A stretch of 64,000 bases of DNA from SLDF01 sp964537925. Its GTDB lineage: Bacteria > Bacteroidota > Bacteroidia > Chitinophagales > Saprospiraceae. Position numbers and translations under genes: made by a program. The first letter of the stretch is position 1; each line of letters starts with the position of its first letter. Where the stretch lies: contig CAZICV010000002.1 of assembly GCA_964537925.1 (NCBI GenBank), positions 248,001-312,000 on the forward strand, written 5' to 3'. Under the pieces are notes generated by a model. That model searched no databases, had not been told where the DNA came from, and was given only the letters and a program-made list of their open reading frames with translations. Positions 1-8,918 of this stretch are shown piece by piece.

Positions 1-2
1 TG

Positions 3-1625
3 GAGCGCTCCGTAGGTGCTTTTGCAGCCTATCTGAAAGATATAGGCATCCGCCCCGGCGATCGCGTAGCTGCGTACATGCCCAATATTCCCGAGGCCTC
101 CATTGCCTTCCTGGCTACTATATCAATAGGCGCTGTATGGTCGTCCTGTTCACAGGACTTCGGTATAGAAAGTGTCATTGACAGGTTTGACCAGATCAAA
201 CCGAAGCTTATCATCGCTACGGACGGGTATTCATACAACGGCAAGCTATTCTCCCGGATGGATGACCTGAAAGAGATCTCAGAGCGGATCTCTTCGATCT
301 ATCATACCGTACTGGTGCCGCTGATCGATAGGGCTATTACCCTTCCCGAGGCAGGCTGGAAGCACTGGGGCCAGATATTGAACAGCTACCAGGGGCATAA
401 GCTGACCTTCACGCCCGTCGATTTCAGGCATCCCGTATTCATTCTTTATTCGTCCGGTACTACCGGGGCGCCGAAGGCGATCACTCATGGTCATGGAGGG
501 ATGTTGCTGGAGCACCTGAAATACCTGCACCTGCACAATGATGTGCGTCCGGGCGAGCGGTTCTTCTGGTACTCTACTACAGGCTGGATGATGTGGAACT
601 TCACACATGCTGCTTTGCTGGCAGGAGCAACGATCGTCCTGTACGACGGCAGCCCGGCATATCCGGATATCGGTCGCTTGTGGGACCTGGTGGACGAAGC
701 CGGTATTCATCACTTCGGTACCAGCGCTCCTTTCGTGGTCGCTTCGATGAAGGCCGGTATACGTCCTGCCGAAGGCCGGTCTCTGTCTACGCTGCGTTCG
801 ATCGGCTGTACAGGGTCTCCCTTGCCGCCGGAGGCGTTCAGCTGGATCTATGCCAACGTGAGCGAGGAAGTATGGCTTTGCAGTATGAGCGGAGGGACTG
901 ACGTCTGCACGGCTTTTGTAGGCGGCAATCCTTTGCTGCCTGTATACCAGGGTGAGATACAGTGCAGGAGCCTGGGTTGCGCGCTGTATGCCTTTGATGA
1001 GGCCGGCGCGATGCTAAGAGATGAGGTAGGAGAGATGGTCGTCACAGAACCGATGCCCTGCATGCCCGTATACTTCTGGAACGATCCTGGTATGCAGAAG
1101 TACCGCGCCAGTTACTTTGAAGAATACCCGGGTATCTGGAGGCACGGCGACTGGGTACGTATCACCCCGCGAGGCGGAGTCGTGATCTATGGAAGGTCCG
1201 ATGCTACACTGAACCGACAGGGTGTGCGGATCGGTACGAGCGAGATATACAGGTCGCTGGACAAGATCCGGGATGTATCAGACAGCCTGATCGTCAATCT
1301 TGAGTTGTCAGGAGGCCGCCATTATATGCCTCTTTTCGTTCAGTTGAAAGAAGGAGTGCAACTCGACGATATGCTGCAGCAAAAGATCAGGACCCAGCTG
1401 AAATCAGACCACTCGCCGCGCCACGTGCCGGATGGTATCATAGCTGTGGAGGCTATACCTTATACGATCAGTGGCAAGAAAATGGAAGCTCCGGTCAAGA
1501 AAATACTGATGGGCAGGGTTTCGGCCCAATCTTACAGCAAGGATTCGATGCGCAACCCCGAAGCGATGGATTTTTTCTATTCGTTTGCGCAAATGATAAA
1601 AGAGCAATATGGTCTTAATAGCTAA
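3..1625 (+). CDS. aacS: Acetoacetyl-CoA ligase, 5' part missing at window edge
   Basis: ATP-dependent activation of acetoacetate to acetoacetyl-CoA in the cytoplasm (acyl-adenylate/ANL superfamily). The frame is open from base 3, so about 540 residues are seen of a family that is usually near 650; the true start lies left of the window. Visible motifs: phosphate-binding loop YSSGTTGAPKAI, the SGGTDVC segment, the hinge/adenylate region YGRSDATLNRQGVRIG and the C-terminal catalytic lysine loop ISGKKMEAPVKK. The combination of SGGTD and PMPCMPVYFWNDP is typical of acetoacetyl-CoA synthetases rather than acetyl-CoA synthetases. The stop lies 17 bases inside the next gene. Role in ketone body or polyhydroxybutyrate-derived acetoacetate use is inferred from family. 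Confidence 0.9.
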   Translation, partial: ERSVGAFAAYLKDIGIRPGDRVAAYMPNIPEASIAFLATISIGAVWSSCSQDFGIESVIDRFDQIKPKLIIATDGYSYNGKLFSRMDDLKEISERISSIYHTVLVPLIDRAITLPEAGWKHWGQILNSYQGHKLTFTPVDFRHPVFILYSSGTTGAPKAITHGHGGMLLEHLKYLHLHNDVRPGERFFWYSTTGWMMWNFTHAALLAGATIVLYDGSPAYPDIGRLWDLVDEAGIHHFGTSAPFVVASMKAGIRPAEGRSLSTLRSIGCTGSPLPPEAFSWIYANVSEEVWLCSMSGGTDVCTAFVGGNPLLPVYQGEIQCRSLGCALYAFDEAGAMLRDEVGEMVVTEPMPCMPVYFWNDPGMQKYRASYFEEYPGIWRHGDWVRITPRGGVVIYGRSDATLNRQGVRIGTSEIYRSLDKIRDVSDSLIVNLELSGGRHYMPLFVQLKEGVQLDDMLQQKIRTQLKSDHSPRHVPDGIIAVEAIPYTISGKKMEAPVKKILMGRVSAQSYSKDSMRNPEAMDFFYSFAQMIKEQYGLNS

Positions 1626-2934
1626 AACCTGGCAAAAGCGTGTATGTTTTCTGCCTTTATGTCTCCTTGTACTGACAAGCCTCTCCGCCCAATGGTCCAG
1701 GTTTGAACAGGTACCGTTGCAAAACGGAGTGCGCTTTGACGATATCTATTTTACCGACCGCCTGCACGGTTCGCTTGCGACCGGTGACGGATTTATCCAT
1801 ACGACCTTTGACGGTGGCCGTACCTGGACTGCATCCCAGGACTATGATGTGTATTTCCGTGCGGTAGAGTATGTATCGGGCGGCCTTGGTTTTGCAGGAT
1901 CCCTGGAGCGGACCGGCCCGTTCCTGATGACCAAAGACAGCGGCCGGACCTGGGTAAATATAGCGGACCGGCTGCCCGGCCAGTATAAAGGGGTATGTGG
2001 TATCGGTCATATCGGCGACAGACATATATATGCAGTCGGCATATTTGCTTCTCCGGCACGGTTCTTTCGTTCGGAGGATGCCGGGGAGACCTGGTCCGTG
2101 ATCGAGCTGGACAGCCTCTCTTACGGGCTGGTAGACGTACACTTCCTGGACAGCCTGCATGGATTCATCTGTGGTACTGGTATCCAGGGCGCTCTCCAGT
2201 CGGAAACAGGCAATATCCTAGAGACGAGGGATGGCGGAAATACCTGGCGTGTGGTCGCTACGACCAACGAGCCGATGACCTATGTGTGGAAGTTTTCATT
2301 CGTAAACGATACGCTCGCATTCGCAGCGGTACAGAACTTCAAGGGCGACCGTCCGGCCTACCTGCGTACAACAGACGGCGGGAGTAACTGGACATATCAC
2401 GAGATCCCCTGGGATGGTCTTTTCATGGATGTACAGGGCATTGGTTTTGCCTCGCCCGATGAGGGGTGGATATGCGGTTATGGGCAGGGCATGTATTATA
2501 CCGCCGACGGTGGTGATACCTGGGTACGTAATTTCGATGGTACCAGCAATGTCAACCGCCTCATGAAGGTAGAGCCTGATTTCTGGGTCGCTTCAGGTCT
2601 GTCGGCCTACTTCCTGGACTGGCTGTCTGACCTGGATAATGTATCTGTATCCCGTGATACGAAGCCCGTGTTGCCACACAGTATAGAACCTGTCCGGCCC
2701 AACCCTGCGGGAGACACGGAAGCCGAGGTATCGATTGTCCTGGACTGGTCTACTCGTGCGCAGGTGGACCTGTACGAGATCTCCGGTCGTCATATCATGC
2801 GGATCAGCGACGGAAGGATGCCGGCCGGTCGGCACAGTTTCCGCATTCCTGCGGACAGACTGAAAGCTGGTACCTATATATGTACAGTGCGTACTTTCGA
2901 GCGGCACATGAGTGCCCGGTTTGTTCGCAAGTAA
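1609..2934 (+). CDS. Secreted YCF48/BNR-type beta-propeller protein with T9SS sorting domain
   Basis: An exported 441-residue protein of unknown substrate. Residues 1-28 form a signal peptide ending LTSLSAQ. Residues about 40-330 hold six or so repeats each with a GG-x-TW type Asp-box (GGRTW, SGRTW, AGETW, GGNTW, GGSNW, GGDTW), the pattern of YCF48/sialidase-like propellers. From about residue 365 a C-terminal sorting domain follows: VRPNPAGD, then DLYEISGRHI and a final LKAGTYICTV strand ending in basic residues. This places it on the type IX secretion route to the cell surface or outside. The ATG lies 17 bases before the end of the upstream ligase gene, so translation may be coupled, although the two functions look unrelated. 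Binding or structural role is inferred; no catalytic residues recognised. Confidence 0.85.
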   Translation: MVLIAKTWQKRVCFLPLCLLVLTSLSAQWSRFEQVPLQNGVRFDDIYFTDRLHGSLATGDGFIHTTFDGGRTWTASQDYDVYFRAVEYVSGGLGFAGSLERTGPFLMTKDSGRTWVNIADRLPGQYKGVCGIGHIGDRHIYAVGIFASPARFFRSEDAGETWSVIELDSLSYGLVDVHFLDSLHGFICGTGIQGALQSETGNILETRDGGNTWRVVATTNEPMTYVWKFSFVNDTLAFAAVQNFKGDRPAYLRTTDGGSNWTYHEIPWDGLFMDVQGIGFASPDEGWICGYGQGMYYTADGGDTWVRNFDGTSNVNRLMKVEPDFWVASGLSAYFLDWLSDLDNVSVSRDTKPVLPHSIEPVRPNPAGDTEAEVSIVLDWSTRAQVDLYEISGRHIMRISDGRMPAGRHSFRIPADRLKAGTYICTVRTFERHMSARFVRK

Positions 2935-2937
2935 TCT

Positions 2938-2969
2938 CCCGGACAAGAAAGACCTTTTGCTTGTCCGGG
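2938..2969. terminator. Hairpin between convergent genes
   Basis: Perfect 10-base inverted repeat, 2938-2947 against 2960-2969 (CCCGGACAAG / CTTGTCCGGG), four bases past the stop of the T9SS gene and 22 before the end of the minus-strand barrel gene. No long T run on either side, so it may serve both directions weakly. Confidence 0.6.
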
Positions 2970-2991
2970 CGGAGCGCCAATCGATCGTGAT

Positions 2992-4623
2992 CTAGAAGCG
3001 GAACATAATACCACCCAATGCATTGATACCGTAGGTAGGGTAGTTGTACCAACGCCTCCAGCGGTTGCCGGCCAGGTTGTTCAGGTGTACGAATGCTCCG
3101 AATTTCTCCGTGAAGAAATAATCGACAGCTACGCTCACGTCAAACAATGCATTGAGTCGTTCGACCTCCAGGGTTTCCGACAGATAAGGTACGCCTCCGG
3201 TGAAATAGACCTCACCCTTGACACGTAGTTTCTGGTCCAGTGAACGATAGGTCGCGGACAGGTTGGTCTCGATCGATGGTATATGCCATGCTTCGAGTTC
3301 TGTCCGGGGATCGAACATATTGTACCCGGCGCTGAGGCCCAGGATCAGTTGCTCTGCTATCGTAGTCTGCAGGTTTGCCTTGGCGTAGATGATGGATACG
3401 GTGTCGTACAGTACCTGGAACCGCGTAGGTATATCTGCGTAGTCCGGTGTGAACAGCGCCATATCGCTAGTCGGTTTGTAACCTCCCCTGACCTCGTAGT
3501 TCCAGTTGCCGGCTATACCGGAGATACTTGCATAGATGTCCTGGTAAACTGCATTGCGCAACTGGGGCAATATGGGACGCAGGAAGGGATTATAGGTGGT
3601 GAGGTTGCGAAAGCTGTTCTTGTAGAGGTTGCCATCCCAGCCCACTGTTACATTGAAAGCTCCGTCAGCCAGGCGCAATGAAGCACGCAGGTCCGGCAGG
3701 AAGAAAAACTCGTCGTTGTGAGAGGCGATCCTCACGGCGCCGTGCACAGAGAATATATCGCCCTGGAAAGCGGCTCCGGGTACGAAGAAGAAGTTATTGA
3801 GCTTATACTGCCCTGTATCCTGGTAATTGCTGATATCGGATATGATCTCGGCGAATACCGGGTGCTTGCCGCCCAGGAATTTCTTCAGACCCAGGCGGAT
3901 CAAAGAACCTCCCTCGCGGGCTTCCAGATTGTCTTTATGCGAGTAGAAGTCGAAATTGGCCCAGTAGTTGAGGTTGGAGCTGGTCGCTTCTGCATTGGCA
4001 AGTGAGAAGCCGGCATCCAGGGTATTGAAACGCCTGCGCACGTACTGTGGCTGAAAGCTGGTATCCTGGTCGTTGTACCCGTAGAAATAATAGTCATCCA
4101 GGCTGTAGTTGACCCTCGCGCCGACTACAAAACCCTGGTCGAAATAGTATTGGCCCCTAAGCAACAGATCGTTGTCCATGAAACGCTGGTTCTCCTGGCG
4201 GGAGTCGTTGGCGGAATGATGCCTGAACTGCCCCATGATCCAAAGATTGTCGGTGACACTTGTGCCATATCCTAGCTCTCCGTAAGGAGATATCGGGAAG
4301 CCTATACCTGCTTTTGCAAACCCCTTGTAATAAGGCGGCATGGCTTCATTGGGCATAGCAAGCGGTCTTATCTCAGGCGCCTGGTAGCTGAGTTTGATCT
4401 TCGATGCTTCCGAAGGTATGACTTCGTAGGTATACCTCTTGGCGCTGGTATCGATCTTGACACCCGGCGCCGGGACACCGATCTTGTCCGTATCCTCAAG
4501 CCTTGCGTCAAAGGATTTGACGACTTCTACTTTGCCTGACGGAAGGTCTGTCTGTGCCTGCAGGCCGGTGAACATACTACCGAGCAATATTCCATGTACA
4601 AGGACTAGGGCAGAGCGTTGCAT
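2992..4623 (-). CDS. Outer-membrane beta-barrel protein (TonB-receptor-like, no plug seen)
   Basis: A 543-residue exported protein. A signal peptide (residues 1-23, ending GLQAQ) is followed by about 70 residues of linker and then a long run of amphipathic strands rich in Tyr, Phe and Asn, ending in the aromatic terminal strand GGIMFRF, the signature of an outer-membrane barrel. No plug domain or TonB box was recognised, so it is shorter than a TonB-dependent receptor. It lies 55 bases downstream of the large TPR gene on the same strand and is probably co-transcribed; pairing of a giant TPR protein with such a barrel recurs in Bacteroidota in my recollection. A surface assembly or transport complex is inferred. 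Substrate is unknown. Confidence 0.8.
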   Translation of the reverse strand: MQRSALVLVHGILLGSMFTGLQAQTDLPSGKVEVVKSFDARLEDTDKIGVPAPGVKIDTSAKRYTYEVIPSEASKIKLSYQAPEIRPLAMPNEAMPPYYKGFAKAGIGFPISPYGELGYGTSVTDNLWIMGQFRHHSANDSRQENQRFMDNDLLLRGQYYFDQGFVVGARVNYSLDDYYFYGYNDQDTSFQPQYVRRRFNTLDAGFSLANAEATSSNLNYWANFDFYSHKDNLEAREGGSLIRLGLKKFLGGKHPVFAEIISDISNYQDTGQYKLNNFFFVPGAAFQGDIFSVHGAVRIASHNDEFFFLPDLRASLRLADGAFNVTVGWDGNLYKNSFRNLTTYNPFLRPILPQLRNAVYQDIYASISGIAGNWNYEVRGGYKPTSDMALFTPDYADIPTRFQVLYDTVSIIYAKANLQTTIAEQLILGLSAGYNMFDPRTELEAWHIPSIETNLSATYRSLDQKLRVKGEVYFTGGVPYLSETLEVERLNALFDVSVAVDYFFTEKFGAFVHLNNLAGNRWRRWYNYPTYGINALGGIMFRF

Positions 4624-4678
4624 ATAATGTGTTTTGCTTTGAGCTTGTGATTATAAAAAGGATGAACGAAACGGAAGA

Positions 4679-7600
4679 TCAGTTTTTGCCGCCGTTGAAT
4701 TCATTGAAGTCGATCTCTTCGTCGGTCTTCTTGGTCTTGGACTTGTTACCTGTCTTCTCCTTCTGTTCGACAGCGGCCAGTTTCTTCTGCGCCTCGCCGA
4801 GGATCTCCTGGTCCTGGTCGAAGTTCTCTATCACGGCCTCAAGCGCTGCACGTGCGCTGATGAAGTCGTTTTGTTTGAAGTAGATGTCAGACAGGAGGAT
4901 AAGCGCCCTGGCTACCCATACCGGGTAAGATGCACTTTCTTCGAGAACACGTTTGCTGAGATCCTCTGCCGTGGCGAACTCCTGTTTTTCGAAGTAGATC
5001 CGGGCTATGAGATAACGCGCTTCCGCACCTTGCTCATTGTCGGCCAGTTTGATTGCCTCGTTGAATGGCTGCAGCGCCTTGTCGTATTCCTTGCGGTCAA
5101 AGTGGATCTTGCCTGTCAGGTAGCTCGCCAGTGCCTTGTGCTCGGCTGTAGAGCGCGGGTTGGTATTGACCTTTTCCGCATAGGACAATACGGACTGGGG
5201 CTTGTTGGCCCTGTGGGCGCTGCGCAGCGCTCCCAGGATCGCTTCATGACGGGTATTTTCGTTGTTGGATACTTGTTCCAGTTTGCTGTAGAGCTGGAGC
5301 GCCAGTTCAAAGTCAGAATCATGGTTGTACGCTATGACGGCTGCTTTCTCAAGCGCTTTCTGGTAGAACGGGCTCTGACCGCGATCTACTACGGCCTGGT
5401 AGTCTTTGGCAGCTTTGCTGTATTGCTTGGTGAGCAGGTAGCTTTCTCCGCGATTGTACAGGGCATTGAGGACATAACCGCCTTTGGGATTCTTCGTCAG
5501 ATACTCTGTATATCCGGTGATCGCGCGTTCGTAGTTGCCATTGTCATATTGCACCTGGGCCACGCGGAAGCTGAGCGAGTCTTTGGCATCGCCGCCCACT
5601 TTGTATCCGGGTACGCTTTCGAGGAACTTGAAGTATTCATCCGATTTACCGAGATCGACCACGTATATCTCCTCGATCGCGGCAAGGGCGTCTTCTCCTT
5701 CCTGCTTGGTCGGGTTGTTTTCGAATACAGATTTATAGTACCGCAGTGCTGTTTGCTTGTCGCCTGCGTTATAGGCAATAAGGCCCAGCTTGATATAGGC
5801 CTGGTTGATGAGGTTGCTGCGGTCCTTGTATTCGGAAGTCAGTTTGACAAGCGCGTCCTTTGCTTTGGCGTTGCTGCCGGTCTCTTCGTAGGCAAATCCC
5901 AGCTCAAACAAGGCATCGTCGGCGTAGACGGAGCGCGGTTGCTCCCTGATGAGCTGTTCTAGCGCCTGTATTTTCTGGCTGTTGTTGTTTTCAAGGCCGT
6001 ATATGATGCCCTTCTGGAAGATGGCATAGTCGTAGCCACTGTATTTGTTGTTAATGGCTTCATCGTAGTATTTGGTAGCGTCGCGATACTTGTTGCGCTT
6101 GAAGAAGCAGTCTCCAACACGAAGCACGGCATCGCCGAACACGTTGCGCTTGACGAGGTTGTCCTGCAGGCTGTTCTGGCTGGTACGGATACCGTCTACC
6201 GTTTTTTCGAAGTAGGGCAGCGCGGTATTATAGTCGCCTTGTTTGATATGATTGTAGCCCTGGGCATAGTTTGCCAGGTGAATCAGGTGCGGATCGGGCA
6301 GGGAGTTGACAGACTTGTACAATGCCAGGAAGTTGTTGAACTCCTTGGTGCTGGTCGCGTAACTCTTCTGCTGGTGATAGATCTCGGCCTTCCAGAAAGT
6401 GGCCATTGTCTTAAACCTGGCATCTACAGGGTAGCGCAGTGATTTGTCCAGGAGGGCAAGCGCCTGGTCGTATTGTTTGTTGTTGAAGACCTGGGTAGCT
6501 CTGTAATAGGTTACTTTTTGATATGCTTCTTTCAGCTTGGCGTTGAGTTCCGGAAGGCCTTCGATGATACGAATGGCATTTTCGAAATCACGGGTATTGA
6601 GCAGGATATCTCCAATGATATCCTGTGCCTCGGCGTAGTAGCGGGAGTTGGTGTCAAACTTCAGCAGGGCGGTGATCGCATCCTGGTCCGAGTTGAGCTC
6701 CGCGGAGAGTTTGGCATATTGAAAGAGCGCATCTTCGGCGATATCAGCCCTTTTCTTCATATTCGAAGCCTTGAGATAACTCGCTCTTGCCAGCGAGCGC
6801 TCGCCGTTTCTGACATAAGCGTCCCCGAGATAATAATAGGCCATCTGGCCGATCTCACCTTCGTCGGAGCTGGCCTGGCGGAAGTACTCTATGGACTTGC
6901 CGTACTGACGTGCATCATAGTTGGAGTAGGCGACCTGGAAATAGTCCGAGGCGCTGAGGTTCCGGTTTTTGTCCGCATACTCATTGAGATAGGGGAGTGC
7001 TTCGCGGTACATACCTTTTTCGTAGTAAGCCTGGCCCACCATCTGGCCGATCTCTACTTTCTTCTGGATGTCCGATTCCTTGAGGACCTGCTCTCCGTAA
7101 GATATGACCTCATCGTATTCTTTCTGCGAGAAGTTGATCGAGACTACATAGAAGGGCGTCTGAACCCGGTACTTGCGTGCACCGGATGCTACCTTGAAAC
7201 CCTCGACCGCATCGCGGTAATTATTCATGTAATAAGAGGACATCCCGTAATAGTAGTTGGCGGGATAGTAGTATTTGTTCTTGACATTGCGGATGCTGGC
7301 AAAAGCCGTCTTGGCATTGCCGAAGCGCTTCTTGACGAAGTGCCCGTACCCTTGCCTGAAGCGTACCTCACTGGTTTCCTCGGCAGATAGCCCGGCGCCT
7401 TCTATCATCGAGTAGAACTCTGCCGCTTCATCGTATTTACGATCGGTATAGTAATAATTGCCAAGTTCCATCAGCGCCCGATTGGCCATCGGCGTACCGC
7501 TGAATTCACGGGAAAAGTCCACTACCTGTCTTTCGCCTTCCGGCAACTCCATGCGCAGAGAACTCAAAGCATACATGAGGTCGCTCTGAATACGCAGGAC

Positions 7601-7810
7601 CTGTGTCTGCTGGTCAGCCGGTGTGACGAGCCGCTGCCGGGATTTGTCAAACTCCTCCCTGGCCATGGCGTAGACCGCTTTGTCGTAGTAGTCCTGTCCT
7701 CTTTTGAAATGGAGCTGCGCCTCATGATAGACAGTGGTCTTCTGGGCAAGCAAGGCTCCGCCTGAGAGCAGGAGGAATGTGCTTAGCAACAGTATTCTGG
7801 ACAATTTCAT
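4679..7810 (-). CDS. Large exported tetratricopeptide-repeat protein
   Basis: About 1043 residues built almost wholly of TPR helical pairs (for example YDEAAEFYSMI, YGKSIEYFRQA, YEKAITGY-like motifs), so a periplasmic protein scaffold. I place the start at the internal ATG at 7810, since MKLSRILLLSTFLLLSGGALLAQ is a clean signal peptide; an upstream in-frame ATG at 7837 would add nine polar residues. The last about 40 residues are Lys/Glu-rich and charged (KTGNKSKTKKTDEE). It precedes the outer-membrane barrel gene by 55 bases. By family analogy it could act as an adaptor or chaperone for envelope assembly, but nothing in the sequence names the client. No frameshift seen. Confidence 0.85.
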   Translation of the reverse strand: MKLSRILLLSTFLLLSGGALLAQKTTVYHEAQLHFKRGQDYYDKAVYAMAREEFDKSRQRLVTPADQQTQVLRIQSDLMYALSSLRMELPEGERQVVDFSREFSGTPMANRALMELGNYYYTDRKYDEAAEFYSMIEGAGLSAEETSEVRFRQGYGHFVKKRFGNAKTAFASIRNVKNKYYYPANYYYGMSSYYMNNYRDAVEGFKVASGARKYRVQTPFYVVSINFSQKEYDEVISYGEQVLKESDIQKKVEIGQMVGQAYYEKGMYREALPYLNEYADKNRNLSASDYFQVAYSNYDARQYGKSIEYFRQASSDEGEIGQMAYYYLGDAYVRNGERSLARASYLKASNMKKRADIAEDALFQYAKLSAELNSDQDAITALLKFDTNSRYYAEAQDIIGDILLNTRDFENAIRIIEGLPELNAKLKEAYQKVTYYRATQVFNNKQYDQALALLDKSLRYPVDARFKTMATFWKAEIYHQQKSYATSTKEFNNFLALYKSVNSLPDPHLIHLANYAQGYNHIKQGDYNTALPYFEKTVDGIRTSQNSLQDNLVKRNVFGDAVLRVGDCFFKRNKYRDATKYYDEAINNKYSGYDYAIFQKGIIYGLENNNSQKIQALEQLIREQPRSVYADDALFELGFAYEETGSNAKAKDALVKLTSEYKDRSNLINQAYIKLGLIAYNAGDKQTALRYYKSVFENNPTKQEGEDALAAIEEIYVVDLGKSDEYFKFLESVPGYKVGGDAKDSLSFRVAQVQYDNGNYERAITGYTEYLTKNPKGGYVLNALYNRGESYLLTKQYSKAAKDYQAVVDRGQSPFYQKALEKAAVIAYNHDSDFELALQLYSKLEQVSNNENTRHEAILGALRSAHRANKPQSVLSYAEKVNTNPRSTAEHKALASYLTGKIHFDRKEYDKALQPFNEAIKLADNEQGAEARYLIARIYFEKQEFATAEDLSKRVLEESASYPVWVARALILLSDIYFKQNDFISARAALEAVIENFDQDQEILGEAQKKLAAVEQKEKTGNKSKTKKTDEEIDFNEFNGGKN

Positions 7811-8118
7811 ATTGGGTGAGATGAGATGTATGTGCATGTGAAAAGTAATGGCTATACAACGCTACTGGTACAAATGTAGGTACAAATATTATCAAAAATT
7901 ATAATGGGTAGTAAGTTTAATTGCCTCAAAATTTGGTGTAGTGGACCTGCAAGCCAGGTAATGCTGTAGATGAAGAGCCGCTATACTAACGGCCCTCCCT
8001 GTGCGAATGATATATCTGCCGGATGAATTTTCGCTTGCGTCTGTAGCGATACTGTACAGCGAAGGAGCGAATGTCTTATTTTAGCAGATTGATTTGTTTC
8101 TCGGCTAATTAAGTTGAT
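7811..8118. other. Intergenic region between TPR gene and ZIP transporter gene
   Basis: 308 bases between divergent genes. It holds a direct repeat GGTACAAAT at 7867-7875 and 7879-7887 (12-base phase) that overlaps a candidate minus-strand promoter. The ZIP side (8000-8118) shows no TAnnTTTG match. An open frame on the minus strand here (7981-8205) has no coding character and overlaps the ZIP gene, so I do not count it. Confidence 0.5.
7871..7878 (-). promoter_or_regulatory. Candidate -7 element for the TPR/barrel operon
   Basis: Minus strand TACATTTG fits the Bacteroidota -7 consensus TAnnTTTG exactly. The nearest TTTG upstream (7893-7896) is only 14 bases away, closer than usual, so the -33 is uncertain. 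It lies 60 bases ahead of the chosen start and inside the 12-base-phased GGTACAAAT repeat. Confidence 0.35.
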
Positions 8119-8898
8119 ATGGGTCTGACAGATACATTGCTTTTCGTGTTGCTGGTTTTGGGGGCTGGTATGGGGGCTTTCCTGGTACGCAAGAACAATA
8201 CGCAACTGCTGAAGTTACTGCTTTCTTTTACAGGGGCTTATATCATCGGTATTACTTTCCTGCACCTGGTGCCGATGGTGTACGGCGGTAGTGGCATCCA
8301 GGCTGGTTGGTATGTGCTGCTGGGATTTTTTATCCAGCTACTGCTCGAGAACCTTTCGAAAGGGATCGAACACGGGCATATCCATATGCATGAGCACAAG
8401 AAACACAGTTTTGCCATATCTGTACTGGTTGGGCTCTGTGTGCATTCGCTGCTGGAAGGTCTGCCGCTCTCGCATGCTTTCGAAGGCGCTGCAGGCGACG
8501 CATCTCATCTGCATGATCACGGTCACCACCATCATCACCATCACCACGGTTTTTCGGATCGTACACACCTGTACTGGGGTATCGTAGCGCATCATATGCC
8601 TGCTGCATTTGCACTGGGCACGCTGTTTATCAACGGCGGGTTTTCCCGTCTCATTACTATCGGTGCCCTGCTGCTATTCACGCTTATGACGCCGGTAGGA
8701 GCCTGGATCGCAGGCATAGCTCCCTGGGGAGAGAATGGCTTCAACATATTGGTCAGTATCGTGATCGGGGCCTTCCTGCATATATCGACGACGATACTCT
8801 TTGAGCAGGAGGATGCGCATCATCACCATATCTCCTGGCGTAAGCTGCTCGCTATTGCGGGGGGCCTCGGGATAGCTATCGCGACCTCTTCTTTCTGA
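8119..8898 (+). CDS. ZIP family divalent metal transporter
   Basis: Inner-membrane transporter expected to bring Zn2+ or a similar divalent cation into the cytoplasm. The 259 residues hold about seven to eight hydrophobic helices. Family marks: HSLLEGLPL in helix 4 (the HSxxEG metal site) and HHMPAAFALG in helix 5, where the usual His-Glu pair is His-His. A His-rich loop between helices 3 and 4 and again at residues about 135-150 (HDHGHHHHHHHHG) plus EDAHHHHIS near the end are presumed metal-sensing or metal-loading stretches. It is convergent with lysA, only 20 bases apart, and stands alone transcriptionally. Metal identity cannot be read from sequence. Confidence 0.9.
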   Translation: MGLTDTLLFVLLVLGAGMGAFLVRKNNTQLLKLLLSFTGAYIIGITFLHLVPMVYGGSGIQAGWYVLLGFFIQLLLENLSKGIEHGHIHMHEHKKHSFAISVLVGLCVHSLLEGLPLSHAFEGAAGDASHLHDHGHHHHHHHHGFSDRTHLYWGIVAHHMPAAFALGTLFINGGFSRLITIGALLLFTLMTPVGAWIAGIAPWGENGFNILVSIVIGAFLHISTTILFEQEDAHHHHISWRKLLAIAGGLGIAIATSSF

Positions 8899-8918
8899 GA
8901 ATAGACGATGGATACCGG

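Noticed and set aside
6473..7390. Long plus-strand open frame (305 codons) inside the TPR gene
   Set aside because: Antisense to well-supported TPR repeats; hydrophobic composition is the mirror of Glu/Lys/Tyr codons. No start context or motif.
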